From the NCBI RefSeq assembly GCF_014279975.1, contig NZ_CP047936.1:1736001-1800000 (forward strand): a stretch of DNA of 64,000 bases, written 5' to 3'. Shown one piece after another: positions 57,794 to 64,000 of this stretch. Positions within the stretch are counted from its first letter, which is position 1; every line of letters begins with the position of its first letter. This stretch comes from Synechococcus sp. BIOS-U3-1 (GTDB lineage Bacteria; Cyanobacteriota; Cyanobacteriia; PCC-6307; Cyanobiaceae). The notes beneath the pieces are model-generated. The model had not been told where the DNA came from, searched no databases, and saw only the letters and a program-made list of their open reading frames with translations. The translations under genes and the position numbers were made by a program.

Positions 57794-58195
57794 ATGACCT
57801 CGAGCTCCTCTTCAGGCCACTCGGAGTTCGACACCAGCTTCAACGGGGAAGTGGTGGATGCAGAAGTGCTCGACAGTGAAGTGATTGATGAGTCGGCATT
57901 CCGTCAGCTGCTGAAGCGGGCTGGACGATCCATTGCCCGCCCAGCCCTTGAGGCGCTCGAGATGATGCTTGATCCAGCAACGCCTCCTCAGGCGAGGCTG
58001 ACCCTGCTAGCAGCACTGACCTATCTCCTAGTCCCCACCGATCTAATCCCGGACCTCTTGCCAGTGGCTGGTTTCAGTGATGATCTGGTGGCAATCACCG
58101 CAGTCATGGGTCTTTGCCGGAATCACATCACACCCGAGATCAGGCAACGGGCACAACGCAGACTGGATCAATGGTTCCCGACCCAATGTCCATGA
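57794..58195 (+). CDS. DUF1232-family (YkvA-like) protein
   Basis: 133 residues with an acidic N-terminus and the DUF1232 core YLLVPTDLIPDLLPVAGFSDDL near residue 80, flanked by hydrophobic helices. It is likely membrane-associated. Function unknown. Its end overlaps the next gene start (ATGA from ATG 58192). Confidence 0.8.
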   Translation: MTSSSSSGHSEFDTSFNGEVVDAEVLDSEVIDESAFRQLLKRAGRSIARPALEALEMMLDPATPPQARLTLLAALTYLLVPTDLIPDLLPVAGFSDDLVAITAVMGLCRNHITPEIRQRAQRRLDQWFPTQCP

Positions 58196-58527
58196 CCCGC
58201 TGGTCACGCGAATTGGAGGATGAGCTTGCAGCACTGCTCAAGGACTGGCTGAAGCAGCAGGGGCGTACACAGTCAGACCTGCGCCGCAGCCTGAGAGCAA
58301 CATCCACCCGCATGCCTGCCCTGATGGAGGTCCTAGAGCGTGAACATGTCCTTGGGGGCATGCCTCGGCTGGCAGCCCGGCTGTGCTCCATCGAAGCCGA
58401 ATGGGCAGCCAATCCGGAAATGCCTGCGAATGAGGCTTCAGGCGCAGGTGCCCCTCAGAACGGTGCCGACCCCTTCGGTCAACTGGATCTACTGCTGCGA
58501 GAAATTAGAGATGACTGCACCGGCTGA
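58186..58527 (+). CDS. Conserved hypothetical protein, 113 aa
   Basis: From ATG 58186; ATG 58192 overlaps the DUF1232 stop as ATGA and is equally possible. The protein is soluble, with helical segments LEDELAALLKDWLKQQGRTQ and a middle resembling a small DNA-binding helix bundle (SDLRRSLRATSTRMPALMEV). That fold is inference only. C-terminus is acidic. Confidence 0.6.
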   Translation: MSMTRWSRELEDELAALLKDWLKQQGRTQSDLRRSLRATSTRMPALMEVLEREHVLGGMPRLAARLCSIEAEWAANPEMPANEASGAGAPQNGADPFGQLDLLLREIRDDCTG

Positions 58528-58544
58528 ACCCGATCGCAGGCAAC

Positions 58545-58823
58545 ATGGGGTTATCCGTTTGGTTCTCAATGGCCTCCGTCCCGCAACGACTGCTCGGCGT
58601 CAGCCTCATCACGGCTGTCAGCGCGACGCTTCCGCAGGCAGCGACGGCTCAATCAGAGGTCTGGTTGCTCGGCCCCAACAGTCGTACGGGAGAACAGAGC
58701 ACTGTGGTTCCCACGGACTGCGTCGAAGGAGCGGATGGTTCCATCACCTGTAACACCAAGATCCAAAATCCCCCTGGCGACACACCCGCCAAGCCCTTTT
58801 ACAACCCGTTCAGCAACAACTGA
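58545..58823 (+). CDS. Secreted hypothetical protein, 92 aa
   Basis: A signal peptide covers about residues 1-35 (LITAVSATLPQAATAQ). The mature part is short, with two cysteines in TDCVEGADGSITCNT that may form a disulphide, and a Pro/Asn-rich end. No domain. It precedes the PsiE-like gene by five bases. Confidence 0.58.
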   Translation: MGLSVWFSMASVPQRLLGVSLITAVSATLPQAATAQSEVWLLGPNSRTGEQSTVVPTDCVEGADGSITCNTKIQNPPGDTPAKPFYNPFSNN

Positions 58824-58828
58824 GCCCA

Positions 58829-59386
58829 GTGATTCAGTCTCGTCGCAAACGCCGAAGTTTCCTGCAATGGGTTGATGCAGGGGAAAAGCAGGTCGCCATC
58901 CTGCTCACCATCATCACTGCTGTTGTGATCGCTGCTTCGATCGTGCAGCTCACAATCCGCGTGGCTCTTTCGCTGATCACCAATGAACAGGATTCCTACT
59001 GGCTGGGTGATGGTCTGATTCGCATCCTTGGTGATCTGCTGACGGTCTTGATCGCACTGGAAGTGCTGCAAAACATCACCAGTTACCTGCGTCGCCACGT
59101 CGTCCAGATTGAACTAGTGCTGGTCACCGCACTCACGGCCGTAGCCAGGAAAGTCATTGTGTTGCCCAAAGGCGCGGAAGACAAACCACAGCTTTTGATC
59201 GGCCTTGGCGTCTCCGCCATCGCGTTGGCGGGGGCTTACTGGCTTGTTAAACGATCGGCTGAACCGGATACTCGCTTGGACGCTCATTCCAGTAGAGAGC
59301 AAGCCATACCGTTCCAGGATGAGCATCCGTCCGCTCAACCCGATGACGTCGACCAGCTGAGAGCATCAGTTGATCCCCCACGCTGA
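58829..59386 (+). CDS. PsiE-family membrane protein
   Basis: 185 residues from GTG 58829. Four membrane segments and the motif LGDGLIRILGDLLTVLIALEVL fit the phosphate-starvation-inducible PsiE family. The family core ends near residue 150; the last 45 codons (from 59247) are antisense to the C-terminal part of the Nif11-cupin gene. The tail is charged and low in hydrophobicity, as expected for an unselected extension. Confidence 0.72.
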   Translation: MIQSRRKRRSFLQWVDAGEKQVAILLTIITAVVIAASIVQLTIRVALSLITNEQDSYWLGDGLIRILGDLLTVLIALEVLQNITSYLRRHVVQIELVLVTALTAVARKVIVLPKGAEDKPQLLIGLGVSAIALAGAYWLVKRSAEPDTRLDAHSSREQAIPFQDEHPSAQPDDVDQLRASVDPPR

Positions 59387-59798
59387 GTTCAACGCATTCC
59401 TCTGGATCTTCAAGACGTAGGAGCGCGCTCCCCTTCAACAAGGTGAGCCACTCATGCTCTTTCTGTTGATACCAGAAACCATCCGGACTACGTGATCCGT
59501 TGGAACTGATCCTCATCAGCCTCCAACCCTCGCCGGAACACAACTCGTCTTCGATTTCATGCCCTGAAGCTGCCAGTGGCCCAGCCAGCAGATTGGAGAA
59601 ACCTGGTCCCTCCACACTCGGCTCTCCCCAGCGTCGGTCGATGCGGTATCCCCATAACCGCGCCAATTGCACGACCGCATTGTGATCCGAGCAGGCCGCT
59701 AATTGACGACGACGCTCCGGATTGGCCTCAAGACTGCTGACCAATGCATTGAGCTGTTGGACCTTCAACAGAAAACGCTGCAGATCCTCTTCCGCCAT
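59247..59798 (-). CDS. Nif11-cupin fusion protein
   Basis: About 183 residues from ATG 59798. Residues 1-60 are Nif11-like (FLLKVQQLNALVSSLEANPE and HNAVVQLARLWGYRIDR). The C-terminal half is a cupin with EWLTLLKGSALLRLE and GDQLMLSAGRRHRVE, where the His residues could bind metal. The 3' 140 bases overlap the convergent PsiE gene. It diverges from the c6-like cytochrome gene with 94 bases between starts. Confidence 0.72.
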   Translation of the reverse strand: MAEEDLQRFLLKVQQLNALVSSLEANPERRRQLAACSDHNAVVQLARLWGYRIDRRWGEPSVEGPGFSNLLAGPLAASGHEIEDELCSGEGWRLMRISSNGSRSPDGFWYQQKEHEWLTLLKGSALLRLEDPEECVELSVGDQLMLSAGRRHRVERTDAHPGTVWLALYWNERPSEYPVQPIV

Positions 59799-59892
59799 CA
59801 GATCAAAGACAACTGTTCTGATCCTGACAACCCACCGATTCAGACCCAACCAATGGCTTGCACCAAGGCAGACTGAAATCACCTACCGATAG

Positions 59893-60228
59893 ATGATGAG
59901 AACTCTGCTGGCAGGTGCACTGATGCTGCTAACACTGTTCTGGCAGAGTTCCAGCGTCTGGGGCTTGAGTGGATCAGGAGCGCAGCTGTTTGATCTGCAT
60001 TGCGCTGGATGTCATCCCAATGGCGGAAACATCATTCGTCGAGGACGAACACTAAAACTTACGGCCCTCGAGAAACGAGAGCTCAACAATGCTCAAGCGA
60101 TTGCACAGATTGCCCGTGAAGGCATTGGCCAAATGAGCGGTTATGCCGATGCTCTCGGAGAAGGGAATGACATCGTGGTTGCCGAATGGATCTGGCAGCA
60201 GGCTCAGAATGCCTGGACCCATGGATAA
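59893..60228 (+). CDS. Cytochrome c6-like protein (c6B/c6C type)
   Basis: 111 residues with a signal peptide (about 1-24) and heme motif CAGCH (Cys37, Cys40, His41). The sixth ligand is probably Met81 in GQMSGYADAL. The divergent C-terminus separates it from petJ and suggests the c6B/c6C subgroup, whose redox role is not settled. It is divergent from the Nif11-cupin gene and its 3' end overlaps the YciI gene by 25 bases. Confidence 0.8.
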   Translation: MMRTLLAGALMLLTLFWQSSSVWGLSGSGAQLFDLHCAGCHPNGGNIIRRGRTLKLTALEKRELNNAQAIAQIAREGIGQMSGYADALGEGNDIVVAEWIWQQAQNAWTHG

Positions 60229-60473
60229 ACATCCAGTTGAGTCCAAATTCCCTCTCGCCAGTAGACATCTGCTTCAAGCAGAGCGCGCACAGTTGATTCA
60301 CTGTCGGACTCAAAGACTGCGAAAACGTGTGTACTGCCAACAGTGGGACCAAGGGTGATCAATGTCCCACTTTCCTTGAGGGCTTTGAGCCGCTCGAGAT
60401 GCTCATCACGAAACGGAGCTCTTTTTTCCAATGCGTTGTCGCAATAGGTCCCCCAGAGAACGAATCGGGCCAT
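60204..60473 (-). CDS. YciI-family protein
   Basis: About 89 residues from ATG 60473. The start ARFVLWGTYCDNALEKRAPF and the DEHLERLKALKESGTLITLGP segment match the YciI ferredoxin-like fold, which holds a conserved His-Asp pair; the Asp/His appear as RDEHL. The reaction is not known. It converges on the c6-like gene. Confidence 0.75.
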   Translation of the reverse strand: MARFVLWGTYCDNALEKRAPFRDEHLERLKALKESGTLITLGPTVGSTHVFAVFESDSESTVRALLEADVYWREGIWTQLDVYPWVQAF

Positions 60474-60560
60474 AGTTTCACCTCCGGTTGAAAAAATCTG
60501 CACCGAATGGTTGGCGCATACTGCACACTAAGCGCTATGTTCAGAGGGTAGATTATTTTT

Positions 60561-60935
60561 ATGATGATGCTCACTGGTGCTGAACTCCTTGCAAAGGTCA
60601 AGGATTTAGGTGACGTCTCCAAGACAGACCTGGCTACTGCCTGTGGTTATGTCTCTAAAAAAAAGGATGGTTCTGATCGCGTTAATTTCACTGCTTTCTA
60701 CGAAGCTCTTCTCAATGCCAAAGGCATTGATCTAGGTGGCGGTTCCGCTGGTATTGGCAAAGGTGGTCGCAAACTTTCCTACGTGGCAACTGTCCAAGGA
60801 AACGGCAACCTGTTGATCGGCAAGGCATATACAGCCATGCTTGATCTAAAGCCTGGTGATGAGTTCGAAATCAAGCTGGGTCGCAAACAAATCCGCCTCG
60901 TTCCCGTTGGTGGCACTGACGAAGACGAAGAGTGA
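60561..60935 (+). CDS. cyAbrB-type transcriptional regulator
   Basis: 124 residues. The C-terminal half has the AbrB-like SWAP-hinge region (VATVQGNGNLLIGKAYTAML then DLKPGDEFEIKLGRKQIRL), which is the cyanobacterial AbrB (CalA/CalB) type. These regulators affect nitrogen and carbon genes. The N-terminal half has the lysine-rich KKKDGSDRVNFTAFYEAL segment. It starts at the first of three Met codons; the divergent YciI gene is 87 bases away. Confidence 0.88.
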   Translation: MMMLTGAELLAKVKDLGDVSKTDLATACGYVSKKKDGSDRVNFTAFYEALLNAKGIDLGGGSAGIGKGGRKLSYVATVQGNGNLLIGKAYTAMLDLKPGDEFEIKLGRKQIRLVPVGGTDEDEE

Positions 60936-60938
60936 TTT

Positions 60939-61745
60939 TCAGCCGGCTGCTGCACGCAGCTCACGGCAAAAATCACCTGCTTCCGCCGCTGCGCAACCTT
61001 GTTGTGCAGCGGCGATTCTTTTGACTAAGGCACTACCAACAATGGCTCCATCAGCGCCCCATGCACGCACCTGACGGACCTGCTCAGGACCAGAGATTCC
61101 AAATCCCACAGCAACAGGACCCGCATCGCATCGCTTCAAAGAAGTGACTAATTGGCCGACACGTTCTTGAAGAGTTGAGCGTTCTCCGGTGACACCAGTC
61201 ACAGAAACCAGATAAGTGAACCCACGACTGGAAGCAGCGATACGTTCCATGCGCTCTTCCGGAGTGGTGGGTGCCACCAACAAAACAAGATCAAGGCCAT
61301 GTTGTGCTGCAAGTGGAGACAAACGTTCCGCTTCCTCAAGGGGGAGGTCAGGTACAACCAAACCAGAAACACCAGCGGCAGCAGCTTCAGAAAAAAAGCG
61401 TTCTGCTCCTCGATTCAGCAGTGGGTTGCTGTAAGTGAACAGCACCACCGGCATCGTGAGTTGTTCACGCAATCCACCCAACATCTCCAGCACTTTTGCC
61501 GGGGTTGTTTTCTGTTCAAGAGCTCGATGAGCCGCAGCCTGGATCACTGGTCCATCTGCCAAAGGGTCGCTGTAGGGAATGCCGAGCTCCACCACATCAG
61601 CCCCATGATTTTGAAGACTGAGCAACACATCTGCCGTGCTCTGAAGATCAGGATCACCAGCCATCACGAAAGGCATCAGTGCCAGACGCTGCTCAACGGC
61701 GGTCTTCACAAAGACCTCTGCAATGCGTGAAGACTGCTCTGTCAC
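60939..61745 (-). CDS. trpA: Tryptophan synthase alpha subunit
   Basis: 268 residues from GTG 61745. It has the substrate loop [16 protein letters not shown] (catalytic Glu and Asp) and the phosphate-binding [11 protein letters not shown]. It cleaves indole-3-glycerol phosphate to indole, passed to TrpB. Converges on the cyAbrB gene, with only three bases between stops. Confidence 0.96.
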   Translation of the reverse strand: MTEQSSRIAEVFVKTAVEQRLALMPFVMAGDPDLQSTADVLLSLQNHGADVVELGIPYSDPLADGPVIQAAAHRALEQKTTPAKVLEMLGGLREQLTMPVVLFTYSNPLLNRGAERFFSEAAAAGVSGLVVPDLPLEEAERLSPLAAQHGLDLVLLVAPTTPEERMERIAASSRGFTYLVSVTGVTGERSTLQERVGQLVTSLKRCDAGPVAVGFGISGPEQVRQVRAWGADGAIVGSALVKRIAAAQQGCAAAEAGDFCRELRAAAG

Positions 61746-61790
61746 GGATTCTGAAACTGTGATGCAGGCGAGCCTAGAGGTCGGCTGAAA

Positions 61791-62129
61791 CTACTCAGAT
61801 GCTTGGGTGGTCTCCTCTTCAGCGATAGAGGCCATCAGTGCCTGCTGCTGCTCTGGAGTCATGGCATCGAACCGCTCCTGAAGCTGTTGAGCGGTGAGCT
61901 GGTCGTAACCGCTGCGATAGCGACGGCGTTGCTGCATGTAAGTCATGCGTCCCGTCACCACTCTGAACAGATAGGAGCTGGTCCAGATCACCACCACCAC
62001 GACAAGAAGGGCTTCGGCTGCGATTCCCGCAGAAAACCCCTCCAGCCCAAGAGCTTCAAACAGCCAATAGCCCAAACCACCAGCGAGCAGAAGACCCAAG
62101 CCAAGTTTCAGAACACCGGCACGTGTCAA
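61791..62129 (-). CDS. DUF3007-family membrane protein
   Basis: 112 residues starting at a TTG (62129). Two membrane helices lie at about residues 8-27 and 34-56, followed by TYMQQRRRYRSGYDQLTAQQLQ-type charged sequence typical of DUF3007. Found next to ndhL in many cyanobacteria, so a link to NDH-1 has been suspected. ndhL ends three bases before its start. Confidence 0.8.
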   Translation of the reverse strand: MTRAGVLKLGLGLLLAGGLGYWLFEALGLEGFSAGIAAEALLVVVVVIWTSSYLFRVVTGRMTYMQQRRRYRSGYDQLTAQQLQERFDAMTPEQQQALMASIAEEETTQASE

Positions 62130-62132
62130 TTC

Positions 62133-62378
62133 TCAGACCTCACCCTGACCGCTGAAACGCAGATTGAGGAATGGAGCAAACACAATCAATCCTGGAAAAA
62201 ACAGGAACACCAGCGAGTAAATCCCCAAACGCTCGTATTTACCCATCACGGTCCAGCGGCGGGTCATCCAGGCGTAAAGAAGAAGGGGAACTACCACTAG
62301 GTAGGCACCACCCAGGACGATATAGGCACCGATCACAAGCCAGGTATCCAGGGAAACCGCGTTGAGGAGAGTCTCCAT
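62133..62378 (-). CDS. ndhL: NDH-1 subunit L
   Basis: 81 residues with two membrane helices (about 14-35 and 50-70), the segment [20 protein letters not shown] being typical of NdhL (IctA). It belongs to the cyanobacterial NDH-1 complex used for cyclic electron flow and CO2 uptake. It begins at ATG 62378 and forms one unit with the DUF3007 gene. Confidence 0.9.
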   Translation of the reverse strand: METLLNAVSLDTWLVIGAYIVLGGAYLVVVPLLLYAWMTRRWTVMGKYERLGIYSLVFLFFPGLIVFAPFLNLRFSGQGEV

Positions 62379-62439
62379 GGTCTGCAGAATGGGCCTTCTG
62401 GAGGGAATCTAGAATGCCAAGGCGGTGCCGGTGGCACCT

Positions 62440-62528
62440 GGGGGCGTGGCGGAATCGGTAGACGCACGCGACTTAAAATCGTTTGGGATGAAAATCCTGT
62501 GGGGGTTCAAGTCCCCCCGCCCCCACCA
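62440..62528 (+). tRNA. trnL-UAA: tRNA-Leu (anticodon UAA), no intron, CCA encoded
   Basis: The acceptor GGGGGCG (62440-62446) pairs with CGCCCCC (62518-62524). The anticodon loop CTTAAAA (62472-62478) has TAA, and the T arm is at 62501-62517; the long variable arm is class II. CCA follows at 62526-62528. Many cyanobacteria have a group I intron in this tRNA; here the loop is uninterrupted. Confidence 0.96.
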
Positions 62529-62569
62529 CCGGTAGTGATACAAGCCGTTTTGTCATGGGCATTCGAGAT

Positions 62570-62599
62570 CACCCTCATTAACTTCGAAGCATGAGGGTG
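62570..62599 (+). other. 9-bp hairpin just before the glucosidase start
   Basis: CACCCTCAT (62570-62578) pairs with ATGAGGGTG (62591-62599) around a 12-base loop that itself holds TTCGAA. Eight bases separate it from the ATG at 62608. It lacks a following T-run, so it may be a weak terminator for the tRNA or control translation of the next gene. Confidence 0.5.
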
Positions 62600-62607
62600 C
62601 TTCGTTC

Positions 62608-64000
62608 ATGGCAACTTCTGTGATCTTCAACGCAGAGCTTGGAGAGGAACCTGCAGAGCTGATTCGTTGCCGCGAGCGCGACGATGGGCATCAACCCTGG
62701 GATCGATGGGGCACCTATCTCAGCGACAGACAGTGGGGAACCGTTCGAGAGGACTACTCCGCAGACGGCAGTGCCTGGGACTCGTTTCCCTTTGACCACA
62801 GCCATCTACGCACATACCGCTGGGGCGAAGACGGCCTGCTCGGCCTTTGTGATGAAAAGGGTCTGCTCTGTTTCGCCCCGACACTCTGGAACGGAAAAGA
62901 CCCTGTTCTGAAAGAACGCCTTTTCGGTCTAGGTAATCCGGAAGGCAATCACGGTGAAGACATCAAGGACATGATGTATCACCTGGCCGGAACGCCCACA
63001 GGAAGTTATGCCAAAGCGTTGTATCGGTACCCTCAGAAAAGCTTCCCTTACAAGCAACTAAGAGATGAAAACCGGTGCCGCGGTAGACACCAGAACGAAT
63101 ACGAACTGATTCACACCGGCATTTTTGATAACAATCGATTCTTCGATCTGGAGGTGGAGTACGCCAAGGCCTCACCAGAGGATGTGGTCATCCGTTTCAC
63201 CATCACCAACCGTGGACCGGAGCAGGCTGAACTCCATTTGCTTCCCACACTTTGGTTTCGCAACACTTGGAGCTGGGGTGAAAACAGAGAGAACGACGGC
63301 AACACACCATCACTACACCTGAAGGAGGATCTGCTCGTCAGCAGTGCAGTTGAGGGACTCGGCTCCTACGGCCTGAGTTGCAGCGAACAGGGAACATGGC
63401 TGTTCACCGAAAACGAGACCAACACCCAGCGGCTTTACAACCAGCCTCTGAAGCAGCCCTATGTGAAAGATGCCTTTCACCGTTATCTGACCGAAGGCAA
63501 GCTCGATGCCGTGAATCCCAATCAAACAGGAAGCAAGGCAGCTCTCCACCTGCAGCGCGAACTCAAGCCCGGCGAGATCTGGGAGATTGATCTCAGGCTG
63601 CGCAAATACGACACCGCAGGGACAACAGCACAAGGCAGCGTCGAGTCCGCCACAATTACTGCCCTCATTGAGCAACGTCGCCAGGACTGGCAAGAGCATC
63701 TGCACTGGGTAGCCCCAGGACTAAACGACGAAGACAGAGCGATTCATGCCGCAGCAGCGGCTGGTCTGTTTTGGTGCCGCAAGTTCTACAACTGGTACGT
63801 GGCTCGCTGGCTGCGCGGCGACAGCAACTCAGCCAAACCACCAGTAGAACGCTGGCAAACCGACAACGCCTATTGGCGCAACCTGCGAGCACGCAACATC
63901 ATCTCCATGCCCGACTGCTGGGAGTATCCCTACTTCTGTCAGTGGGACCTGATGTTCCATGCCGTGGCCTTCGCAGAGATTGACCCGGGTGAAGCAAAGC
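62608..64000 (+). CDS. GH63/MGH1-like glucosidase, 5' part (runs off the window)
   Basis: The frame from ATG 62608 stays open to the window edge, about 464 codons, so the C-terminal part is missing. The N-terminal region has RQWGTVREDYSADG, YRWGEDGLLG and LKERLFGL, which are typical of the bacterial MGH1-like glycoside hydrolases (GH63 relatives). Residues around FWCRKFYNWYVARWLRG begin the alpha/alpha-barrel domain. It would hydrolyse alpha-glucosides such as glucosylglycerate-type compounds; substrate unproven. No clear ribosome-binding site is visible. Confidence 0.85.
   Translation, partial: MATSVIFNAELGEEPAELIRCRERDDGHQPWDRWGTYLSDRQWGTVREDYSADGSAWDSFPFDHSHLRTYRWGEDGLLGLCDEKGLLCFAPTLWNGKDPVLKERLFGLGNPEGNHGEDIKDMMYHLAGTPTGSYAKALYRYPQKSFPYKQLRDENRCRGRHQNEYELIHTGIFDNNRFFDLEVEYAKASPEDVVIRFTITNRGPEQAELHLLPTLWFRNTWSWGENRENDGNTPSLHLKEDLLVSSAVEGLGSYGLSCSEQGTWLFTENETNTQRLYNQPLKQPYVKDAFHRYLTEGKLDAVNPNQTGSKAALHLQRELKPGEIWEIDLRLRKYDTAGTTAQGSVESATITALIEQRRQDWQEHLHWVAPGLNDEDRAIHAAAAAGLFWCRKFYNWYVARWLRGDSNSAKPPVERWQTDNAYWRNLRARNIISMPDCWEYPYFCQWDLMFHAVAFAEIDPGEAK

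Overview
The window is a piece of a marine picocyanobacterial chromosome, almost certainly phycoerythrin-rich marine Synechococcus (sub-cluster 5.1 type). It carries psbA (D1:1-like), petE, two cytochrome c6-type genes, ndhD, ndhL, a high-light-inducible protein, a cyAbrB regulator, a Ycf51 homologue and many small picocyanobacterial conserved proteins. Genes are dense, often overlap by ATGA or TGATG, and most sequence is moderately GC-rich. No insertion sequence, integrase, rRNA or CRISPR array was seen. One tRNA, Leu(UAA), is present and has no intron.

Layout. 0-3.4 kb: end of a rhomboid protease gene, then a run of small orphan-looking, partly AT-rich genes for exported or membrane proteins. 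3.4-8.9 kb: nth, thiD, an hli gene with an HLR1-like site, a PfkB-family kinase, a decayed HIT-hydrolase gene and gap1. 8.9-13.4 kb: an AT-rich block on the minus strand holding a PecE/F-like HEAT-repeat phycobilin lyase (MpeZ-like), a 55-codon regulator (FciC-like), two tandem AraC-type regulators (FciB/FciA) and a previously easily overlooked 74-codon ORF coupled to them. This is the type IV chromatic acclimation (CA4) genomic island, most likely the CA4-A form, sitting here between gap1 and psbA. A Nif11-domain gene lies between the island and psbA.

14.9-34 kb is housekeeping: a DUF697 membrane protein, an RGG-rich protein, trpS, a GH104-like endolysin, thrS (unusually AT-rich), glk, thrB, ndhD, an M3 peptidase, a minus-strand run of membrane/hydrolase genes, folB, proA and a ROK kinase. 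34.9-47.6 kb: a giant TamB-family gene, ycf51, a CocE-type hydrolase, glgB, hemE and an SDR gene. 47.6-50.6 kb: petE, petJ with an overlapping Nif11 gene, then a patch of tiny genes.

50.7-64 kb: clpB, a QueD-family gene, hisIE, an L,D-transpeptidase, a zinc metallopeptidase, a group 2 sigma factor behind a CRP-like palindrome, a PsiE-like protein that runs antisense into a Nif11-cupin fusion gene, a c6-like cytochrome, cyAbrB, trpA, ndhL, tRNA-Leu and the start of a GH63-like glucosidase that leaves the window.

Functionally, the island regulators and lyase would tune the PEB/PUB chromophore ratio on phycoerythrin II to green or blue light, while psbA, hli, petE and petJ supply the photosynthetic electron chain. 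The main unexplained signals are the ORF coupled to fciA, three tandem 11-bp repeats upstream of psbA, and Nif11-domain genes beside psbA and both c-type cytochrome genes. All calls come from reading the sequence; no database search was made.
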